Source: Nonomuraea harbinensis (GTDB lineage Bacteria > Actinomycetota > Actinomycetes > Streptosporangiales > Streptosporangiaceae). From it: DNA of 64,000 bases. The notes beneath the pieces were generated by a model. The model made no database searches, was not told the DNA's origin, and was given only the letters and a program-made list of their open reading frames with translations. Position numbers and translations under genes: made by a program. The stretch is taken from positions 17,950-81,949 of the forward strand of contig NZ_JAHKRN010000040.1 of NCBI RefSeq assembly GCF_019396385.1. Direction: 5' to 3'. This document shows positions 58,273-64,000 of this stretch, one piece after another (the first letter of the stretch is position 1; each line of letters opens with the position of its first letter).

Positions 58273-61200
58273 TCAGGGTACGGGGACGGCGGGGATGGTC
58301 ACCGGGCCGGGCAGCGGGTTCAGCACGTCGGCCTGGGAGACGCCCGCCGGCAGGACGACGTCGAGCGCCTTCGGCACCGCGCCAGGGGCGGACGAGCAGA
58401 TGGGCTCGGCGCCGCCCGGCGCGCACACGCCGAACTGGAACGGCTGCGGCGTGGGGGCGAAGCCCCTGGCCTGGTCGGCGCTGAAGCCGTCCTGGCCGGT
58501 GAGCACGACGGCGAAGCGCCAGCCGGGGCCCGGCGTGCCGAACGACGCCCGGGGCAGCGCGACGGTGATCGTCCTGGTGGCGCCCGAGGCGCGCACCGCG
58601 GCGCCCGGCAGCGCGGTCCCGCCGGCCGTCACCCACACGGGCGCGGCGAACCCCTGCGCCTCCACCCGCTGCGTCCACGGGTCGGCGAGGCGGTGGTTGC
58701 GCTGCGGGAACGCGGCCTCGGCCGACCGCTCGGCCACCTGCGGGTCCTGGACGTAGACGTCGAGCAGCTGGGCGCCCATCTGGTTGCCGAAGGTCGGGGT
58801 GAGGTCGCGTACCTCGGCCCGGAGGTAGACGGTGGTCTCGTCGGTGATCACCTGGAAGCGGCGCAGGTCGAACGCGCCGTCGTGGAAGTCGGGCGAGGTC
58901 GGGTAGGCGTACGTGCCGGGCCCGTGGTCGTCGCCGTCCGGGTCGGTCACGTCGAGCACGGTCGTGGCCCCGGTGATGTCGCCGACGACCGAGCGGCGGG
59001 CGTAGGCGGTGCGGTCGTCCGCGGTCGCCGTGACGACCAGCGCGACCTCGCCGAACGAGACCGGCGCCGCGGCGGTGAACGAGCCGTCGGTACGGGCCCG
59101 TACCGACACCAGGCGGGCTGGGGCGCCCGTGTCGACCGGGGTGGCGGCGACGTCGACCCGTGCTCCCGGCGCGGTGGTGCCGGTGACGGTGACGGAGGTG
59201 CCGGAGGGGGTCGCGCCGTCCTCGGGGGCGGTGACCGTGAGGGGGACGGTTCCCGGCATGCCGTGGTCGGCGTAGCGGCGGCGGACCACCTCGGGCTGCT
59301 CCAGCGGGCGGCCCTCGGCCAGCGACAGGATCAGCCGCAGCTCCTGGGCCTGCGCCCAGGTCAGCGGCGAGGCCGAACCCGCGGGCCCGCCGGTCGTGAA
59401 GCCGATGGAGGCGGTCGCCGGGTCGGACCCGTACGGGGAGGCGGGCAGCGCGGGGTTCTCCCACGTCTGCTCGGGGACGAGGCCGGTGCCGGAGGACATG
59501 GCGTGCATGGCGTCCAGCAGCGATCCGGCGGTGGCCCGGTCGCCGGTCTGCAGCGCGTGCTCGGCGCGCTCGCCGGACAGGACGGGCCACAGGTGGCCGG
59601 AGCCGGTGTTCGTGGTGGGCCACGGGCTGCCGGTGGGCGCGCAGGCGGTCGGGTCGGGTTCGTAGCAGTCGCCGTAGCCGTCCTCGGTGCCCTCGGTGCC
59701 GGAGCCGTACCGGTACCAGCCGGGGCCGTTCGGCGTGGTCCGCCGGATGACCCGGTCCACCACCTGGAGACTGGCCAGCACGTCCGGGTCGCCGGGCGGC
59801 AGGACGCCGAGCCTGGTCAGCTCCAGGAAGCCCGCGTCGACGACCCGCCGCTGGTCCTCGGTCGGCGCGCCGTTGCCCAGGTTGTAGGAGTCGGCGGCGT
59901 CCGGGTCGCCGTGGCGCGACAGCCGCAGGAAGTAGCGGTCCGCGTACGGGCCCGTCGTGGTCACGGTCCAGCCCTTGACCGAGCGGGCGAAGTGGTCGGC
60001 GGTCGCCCGGTAGAGCCTGGCCCTGGCCGGGTCGTCCTGCCGGGAGGCGATCTCCCCGGCGGCGACCAGCCCGGCGATCTGGGAGGCGATCGTGGACGGC
60101 GAGTGGCCCGACTGCTCCTCCCACCGCTCCACGCCGAACGCCGGCCCGTGCGCGACCACGAAGTCCGCCGCCGCCCGCACCCGGGGCCACAGCTTCCGGT
60201 CGCCGGAGAGCCCCGCCTGGTAGGCCATGAGGATCGGGAACGCCGTCTCGTCGAGCTGGTCGCCGCCCGAGTCGGGGGCGAGCCTCCCGTTGATCAGCGA
60301 GTTGCGCGGCATCCGGCCGTCGGGCAGCTGCTGGCGCTCGAACAGGAAGCGGGTCACGGCCCGCGCCGTGGCCAGGTCCCCGGCGGTGAGGAACCCGGTG
60401 AACGTCTCGTACGCGTCGCGGGCGAACACCTGGCGGTACGAGCCGAAGTAGACGGCCCGGCCGCCCACCACGGTGCCCGCGTCGACGGCCTGCCCCCACG
60501 GGCTGCCCAGCGAGGCGACGACCGCGCCGGGGAACGTCTTGTCCTCGCTGGCCTTGAGCACGTTCGCCGACAGCCGGTAGCGGTCGGCCAGCGGTCCCGG
60601 CGGGCGCCGCAGCCCGGCGTCGTAGACCGTCCAGCCCGCCTCGTACCGGGCCAGCGTGGCCGCGAAGGGACGCCCGGCCGCGTCGCCCGCGGTGCGCAGC
60701 GCGGCGGCCTTGGTGCGGCCGAAGCCGAGCGCGAACGTCACCTCGCCCGACCGGTCGAGCGGCAGCCGGGCCGCGGCCACCACGTTGCCGTCCGGGGCGG
60801 TGGTGTACTGGGTGAGCGAGCGTGCGCCGTCGAGCTGGACGGCGCCGTCGCTCCCGGTGCCCGCGTAGCCGACGCTCGCCTCCGGCAGCCGCCGCTCGGC
60901 GCGCAGGGCCAGGTGGGTGGGCACGGCGTAGTCGCGGCCGGGCGCGGACGTCACCGTGTTCAGGTCGGAGACCACCGGCGCGCCGGTGGCGGCGTCGACC
61001 GTGCCGCTGTCGGCGCCGCCGTTCGCGGTCCCGCCGCCGCCGTTGCCGTTCACGCTCGCGTCCAGCAGCGCGTACAGCCGCAGGTTCGCGGGCCGCAGCC
61101 GGGCGCTGACCACGACGGCGTCCCGGTCCGGGTCGGTGACGTACGTGGTGGTCAGCCGGTAGCGGCCGGCCCTGCTCGTGGCGGTGACGGTGCAGGCCAT

Positions 61201-61533
61201 GCCGGAACGGCTGGTGGTCACCTCATAAGTCGTGTCGCGGGACTGCAGCTCGGTGAACGTGCGGCCGTCGGTGACCGCGAACCGCATGGTCTCCACGTTC
61301 GTGTTGTCGATGGCGGGCTCGTACACGTCGGACAGCACGCCGCCCGCCACCGTGAACCAGACCTTGGACTCGCGGCCCGCGGACGTGCCGACGCAGTCCT
61401 TGCGCGCGAGCCCGAAGTGGGACGCCGAGCCGGGTCCGCCGGGCGCGGGGGCGGCGTGCGCGGGCAGCGGCGGCAACCCGGCCAGCGAGGCGGCGACGAC
61501 CAGGGCGAGCGCGAACCGGCGGACAGCAGCCAT
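58273..61533 (-). CDS. Secreted GH15 glucodextranase/glucoamylase-like enzyme with C-terminal domains
   Basis: The 1086-residue protein has a signal peptide (about residues 1-28, ALVVAASLAGLPPLPAHA), an N-terminal beta-sandwich and a GH15 alpha/alpha-barrel with the acid Glu472/473 in WEEQSGHS and the base Glu688 in VPEQTWEN. Two or more C-terminal domains follow from about residue 770: a Big/FN3-like bacterial Ig-type domain (LTVTAPEDGATPSGTSVTVTG) and a glucodextranase-type C-terminal domain (TVLDVTDPDGDDHGPGTYAY, DFHDGAFDLRRFQVITDE). This is the plan of Arthrobacter glucodextranase, which releases glucose from dextran. I chose the ATG at 61533 with AGGGAG upstream; the frame is open further upstream without similarity. 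Confidence 0.9.
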   Translation of the reverse strand: MAAVRRFALALVVAASLAGLPPLPAHAAPAPGGPGSASHFGLARKDCVGTSAGRESKVWFTVAGGVLSDVYEPAIDNTNVETMRFAVTDGRTFTELQSRDTTYEVTTSRSGMACTVTATSRAGRYRLTTTYVTDPDRDAVVVSARLRPANLRLYALLDASVNGNGGGGTANGGADSGTVDAATGAPVVSDLNTVTSAPGRDYAVPTHLALRAERRLPEASVGYAGTGSDGAVQLDGARSLTQYTTAPDGNVVAAARLPLDRSGEVTFALGFGRTKAAALRTAGDAAGRPFAATLARYEAGWTVYDAGLRRPPGPLADRYRLSANVLKASEDKTFPGAVVASLGSPWGQAVDAGTVVGGRAVYFGSYRQVFARDAYETFTGFLTAGDLATARAVTRFLFERQQLPDGRMPRNSLINGRLAPDSGGDQLDETAFPILMAYQAGLSGDRKLWPRVRAAADFVVAHGPAFGVERWEEQSGHSPSTIASQIAGLVAAGEIASRQDDPARARLYRATADHFARSVKGWTVTTTGPYADRYFLRLSRHGDPDAADSYNLGNGAPTEDQRRVVDAGFLELTRLGVLPPGDPDVLASLQVVDRVIRRTTPNGPGWYRYGSGTEGTEDGYGDCYEPDPTACAPTGSPWPTTNTGSGHLWPVLSGERAEHALQTGDRATAGSLLDAMHAMSSGTGLVPEQTWENPALPASPYGSDPATASIGFTTGGPAGSASPLTWAQAQELRLILSLAEGRPLEQPEVVRRRYADHGMPGTVPLTVTAPEDGATPSGTSVTVTGTTAPGARVDVAATPVDTGAPARLVSVRARTDGSFTAAAPVSFGEVALVVTATADDRTAYARRSVVGDITGATTVLDVTDPDGDDHGPGTYAYPTSPDFHDGAFDLRRFQVITDETTVYLRAEVRDLTPTFGNQMGAQLLDVYVQDPQVAERSAEAAFPQRNHRLADPWTQRVEAQGFAAPVWVTAGGTALPGAAVRASGATRTITVALPRASFGTPGPGWRFAVVLTGQDGFSADQARGFAPTPQPFQFGVCAPGGAEPICSSAPGAVPKALDVVLPAGVSQADVLNPLPGPVTIPAVPVP

Positions 61534-61663
61534 GCGAAGCTCCCTCTGGAACCGCACGCGCCCCGCCCCGTGCCTGGTAATCCCCTTTGCAGACAAGACC
61601 GTCACCGCCCGCGTGTCAACCCCGCGGGTGAGCCGCCACGCTGACGGGGCAGGGGCGACCGTC

Positions 61664-62125
61664 ATGAAGAAGACACTGCTGGCCACGGCGCTCGGCACCG
61701 CCGCCGCGGCCGCCCTGGGCGGGATCGCCACCAGATCGGGGCGGCCCTGGTTCCAGAAGCTCGACAAGCCCTCCTGGCAGCCGCCACCGGCCGCCTTCCC
61801 GCTGGTGTGGAACCCGCTGTACGCGCTCATCGCCTACGGCGGCGCCCGCGCCCTGGACCGGGCGGGCGACGAGCGCGCCGCCCTCGGCCGCACGCTGGCC
61901 GCCAACCTGGCGCTGAACGCCGCCTGGCCGGCGCTGTTCTTCGGCGTCCGCTCGCCGCGCCTGGCGCTGGCGGAGATCGTCGCGCTCAACACCGCCAACG
62001 TGCTGCTCGTGCGCAAGGCCATGCGCGCCGACCGCACCGCGGGGCTGCTCCTGGTCCCGTACGCGACGTGGACGGCGTTCGCCACCGCCCTGAACGCGGA
62101 GATCGTCCGGAAGAACCCCGAGTAA
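61664..62125 (+). CDS. TspO/MBR family membrane protein
   Basis: The 153-residue protein has five transmembrane helices and TspO hallmarks: DKPSWQPPPAAFPLVWNPLYAL and NLALNAAWPALFFGVRSPRLAL. TspO binds tetrapyrroles and modulates their traffic and stress responses. The ATG at 61664 follows AGGGGCG. It diverges from the GH15 gene and does not share its operon. Confidence 0.9.
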   Translation: MKKTLLATALGTAAAAALGGIATRSGRPWFQKLDKPSWQPPPAAFPLVWNPLYALIAYGGARALDRAGDERAALGRTLAANLALNAAWPALFFGVRSPRLALAEIVALNTANVLLVRKAMRADRTAGLLLVPYATWTAFATALNAEIVRKNPE

Positions 62126-62173
62126 AGATCAGTAGATTCAAACATTAAGTAGCCAATCCCTCACTATGGGTAC

Positions 62174-62192
62174 TGATCACTTCGGATGATCA
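62174..62192. promoter_or_regulatory. Paired TGATCA sites upstream of a secreted protein gene
   Basis: TGATCA occurs at 62174-62179 and 62187-62192, 13 bp apart, giving a TGATCA-N7-TGATCA inverted arrangement 24 bases before the start. It is a candidate operator. Note it is also self-palindromic, so chance is possible. Confidence 0.35.
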
Positions 62193-62215
62193 CATCACCG
62201 CCCTCAGGGGGATGC

Positions 62216-62998
62216 ATGTACAAGTACGCCATGACCGCACTAGCCACCGCCGCCACCAGCGTGCTGCTGGTCGCGGGTCCCGCGGCAGCCGAGGACGCCG
62301 GCCAGTGCGCGCCGGCCGCGGCGGGCTCCGTCCCGAAATCCGGCTCCGTGGGCGGCGTGACCGCTCCGGCCCACACCGCGGAGACCCAGCGGTTCGTCGA
62401 GAAGCTGGTCCAGGTGGTCCAGCCGGGCCCGGCGGCACCAGTGCTGGACGAGTCGGGCGCCAAGGCGCTGCTCGGTCAGCTCGCCTGCCAGTCGGGCGCC
62501 GACGGCCACGTCGCGCGGACGGCCGACAACGAGGAGGAGAACTGCATCAGGTACCGGGTGGGCCCCGGCTGGTCGCCGAACTGGCCGATGCTCGACGCGC
62601 TCGGCGTCAGGGAGCTCATCGAGCGGTCGTCGGGCACCGCCTCGGTCTGCGTCGGCGACCCGTCGATGCTGCCCGGCACCACGGCCGTCCAGCCGCAGCC
62701 CGGCCCGCAGGCCGGGTCCGCTTCGCAGGCCCTGTCCGACGACCCGACCCCGGCCCCGGCCGCGCCGGGCACCGACGCCCAGCCGCAGCCCGAGCCCCAG
62801 GCCCAGCCGCGGCCTGAAATTCAGCAGCAGGTCCAGATCCAGCCGCAGGTCCAGTGGCAGGGCCGGGGGCAGCAGCGGGCCCAGGCTCAGGTGCAGCCGT
62901 ACCAGTACTCGCAGGTCTACGTGCAGCCGAACGGGCAGTCGCTGATGGAGAGCCTCGGCATCGGCCTGCTGCTGCGCGGCATGGTCGACGACGACTGA
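62216..62998 (+). CDS. Secreted Gln/Pro-rich protein, unknown
   Basis: The 260-residue protein has a signal peptide (about residues 1-24, VLLVAGPAAA). A small folded region of about residues 26-155 has four Cys (CAPAAA, LACQSG, NCIRYRVGP, SVCVGD). A long Pro/Gln/Ala-rich tail (about 160-240) ends in a Leu/Gly-rich segment (SLMESLGIGLLLRG). I do not recognise the family. I chose the ATG at 62216 with AGGGGG closely upstream over the ATG at 62186. It may be a surface protein of spores or hyphae. Confidence 0.75.
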   Translation: MYKYAMTALATAATSVLLVAGPAAAEDAGQCAPAAAGSVPKSGSVGGVTAPAHTAETQRFVEKLVQVVQPGPAAPVLDESGAKALLGQLACQSGADGHVARTADNEEENCIRYRVGPGWSPNWPMLDALGVRELIERSSGTASVCVGDPSMLPGTTAVQPQPGPQAGSASQALSDDPTPAPAAPGTDAQPQPEPQAQPRPEIQQQVQIQPQVQWQGRGQQRAQAQVQPYQYSQVYVQPNGQSLMESLGIGLLLRGMVDDD

Positions 62999-63112
62999 CG
63001 GCCGCGGCCGGGCGCCGGGTTCGGCGCACCCGGCGCCTGACACCGTACGGGTGACAAGGTCAGGCGACAGGTGAAGAGAACCGGCGCCCGCTGAGGCCGT
63101 ACGCTGCTGCGC

Positions 63113-64000
63113 ATGGTGAATCGGGTGATCGACGGCCGATTCGAGCTCGTGGAGCGGCTCGGCGGCGGGGGCATGGGGCTGGTGTGGCGGGCCTGGGACC
63201 AGGCGCTGCACCGGGAGGTCGCGCTCAAGGAAGTGCGGCCGCCCGACCCCGCCCTGGGCGACCCCGACCCCGCCCGGGACCGCGAGCTGCGCGCCAGGGT
63301 GCTGCGCGAGGCCCGCGCCCTGGCCCGGCTCAACCACCCGCACGTCGTCACCATCCACCACATCGTCGACACCGGCGAAGACGGCTTCCCCTGGCTGGTC
63401 ATGGAGCTGGTGACCGGCGGCTCGCTGCAGGACCGGCTGTCCGACGGGCCGATGGCCCCGGCGGAGACGGCCCGGCTGGGGCGTGAGGTGCTGTCCGCGT
63501 TACGCGCCGCGCACGCCGTCGGCATCCTGCACCGTGACGTCAAGCCGGGAAACGTCCTGCTCCGCCCCGACGGGCGCTCGGTCCTCACCGACTTCGGCAT
63601 CGCCGCCGTGCGGGAGTCGCCCGGGCTGACCGCGACCGGCTCGTTCATCGGCTCGCCCGAGTACATGGCGCCCGAGCGCATCAACGGCCACGAGGGCGAC
63701 CCCGCCTCCGACCTGTGGTCGCTCGGCATGCTCCTGTACGTGGCCGTCGAGGGTCGCCACCCCCTGCGGCGCGCCACTCCGCTGGCCACCCTGGCGGCGG
63801 TGCTCAACCAGGAGGTGCCGGCGCCGGAGCGGGCGGGCGGCCTGACCCCGGTGCTGTTCGCCCTGCTCAACCGCGACCCCGCCGCCAGACCTGGCCCCGA
63901 CGCCCTGGACCGCATGCTCGCCGCCGCCCACGACGCCCCGCCCCAGAACTTCTCCCCCCACCCAGGCCCGCCCTTGGCCCACCCACCCCACCCCCCCCAA
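63113..64000 (+). CDS. Ser/Thr protein kinase (PknB-like), 3' end cut by window
   Basis: The visible 296 codons contain a Hanks-type kinase domain: Gly-loop LGGGGMGLVWRA, Lys39 in VALKEV, catalytic loop HRDVKPGNVLL (Asp142), DFG (Asp160), GSPEYMAPERI, then DLWSLGMLLY. The C-terminal part turns Pro-rich (about 275-296) and runs off the window, so a juxtamembrane and extracellular sensor would follow. Such kinases control cell wall and development in actinomycetes. The codon for Leu130 is TTA (63500-63502). Confidence 0.92.
   Translation, partial: MVNRVIDGRFELVERLGGGGMGLVWRAWDQALHREVALKEVRPPDPALGDPDPARDRELRARVLREARALARLNHPHVVTIHHIVDTGEDGFPWLVMELVTGGSLQDRLSDGPMAPAETARLGREVLSALRAAHAVGILHRDVKPGNVLLRPDGRSVLTDFGIAAVRESPGLTATGSFIGSPEYMAPERINGHEGDPASDLWSLGMLLYVAVEGRHPLRRATPLATLAAVLNQEVPAPERAGGLTPVLFALLNRDPAARPGPDALDRMLAAAHDAPPQNFSPHPGPPLAHPPHPPQ

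Overview
The window is about 72% G+C with codons biased to G/C in third position and densely packed, often overlapping genes. It encodes an actinomycete chromosome segment. The gene mix (LacI, IclR and PaaX regulators, secreted pectinases and glucanases with a family-2 cellulose-binding module, an actinobacterial Ser/Thr kinase, an MT0933-type antitoxin-like protein) fits a soil member of the Streptosporangiales such as Nonomuraea. That placement is inference from style, not a database match. I see no rRNA, tRNA, CRISPR array, insertion sequence or phage gene, and no gene-free stretch longer than about 240 bases.

Layout. 0-9 kb: a truncated unknown gene, a giant TPR protein with low-complexity inserts, and a TetR regulator followed by a micro-ORF and a rifampin-phosphotransferase-like enzyme. 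9-14 kb: a LacI-controlled galactoside/glucoside operon (LacI, GH42, GH1). 14-19 kb: a two-component system divergent from two cation/proton antiporters and a small KhtT-like protein, with interleaved inverted repeats between the divergent units. 19-26 kb: a secreted pectinesterase-pectate lyase fusion, an IclR regulator and a divergent osmoprotectant (Opu/Pro-type) ABC transporter. 26-31 kb: a LacI regulator, a cluster of sugar oxidoreductase, DUF6807 protein, cupin and second LacI, then an adenylate kinase.

31-43 kb: the most interesting region, apparently a polysaccharide (uronate-type) utilisation island. It has a D-2-hydroxyacid dehydrogenase, a carbohydrate ABC importer, a YesL-like membrane protein, a DUF2264 protein, a heparinase II/III-like lyase and a regulator that fuses a DeoR DNA-binding domain to a LacI-type sugar sensor. 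Two divergent promoter regions here carry GATC-containing direct repeats spaced by about 10 or 20 bases, and these overlap the predicted promoters. I propose them as the operators of the chimeric regulator.

43-55 kb: a polysaccharide deacetylase, a RecQ helicase, a sirtuin and a YchJ protein; then a complete Liv-type ABC transporter on the minus strand, divergent from a PaaX regulator, an acyl-CoA synthetase and a MetE-like methyltransferase. This looks like uptake and CoA activation of an organic (possibly aromatic) acid. 55-64 kb: a small membrane protein, a secreted SGNH esterase with CBM2, an antitoxin-like protein, a formamidase pseudogene, a secreted GH15 glucodextranase-like enzyme, TspO, a secreted Pro/Gln-rich protein and the first part of a Ser/Thr kinase that runs off the end.

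Overall the window looks like a carbohydrate-scavenging and stress-homeostasis region, with most catabolic units carrying their own local regulator and recognisable palindromic or phased operator candidates.
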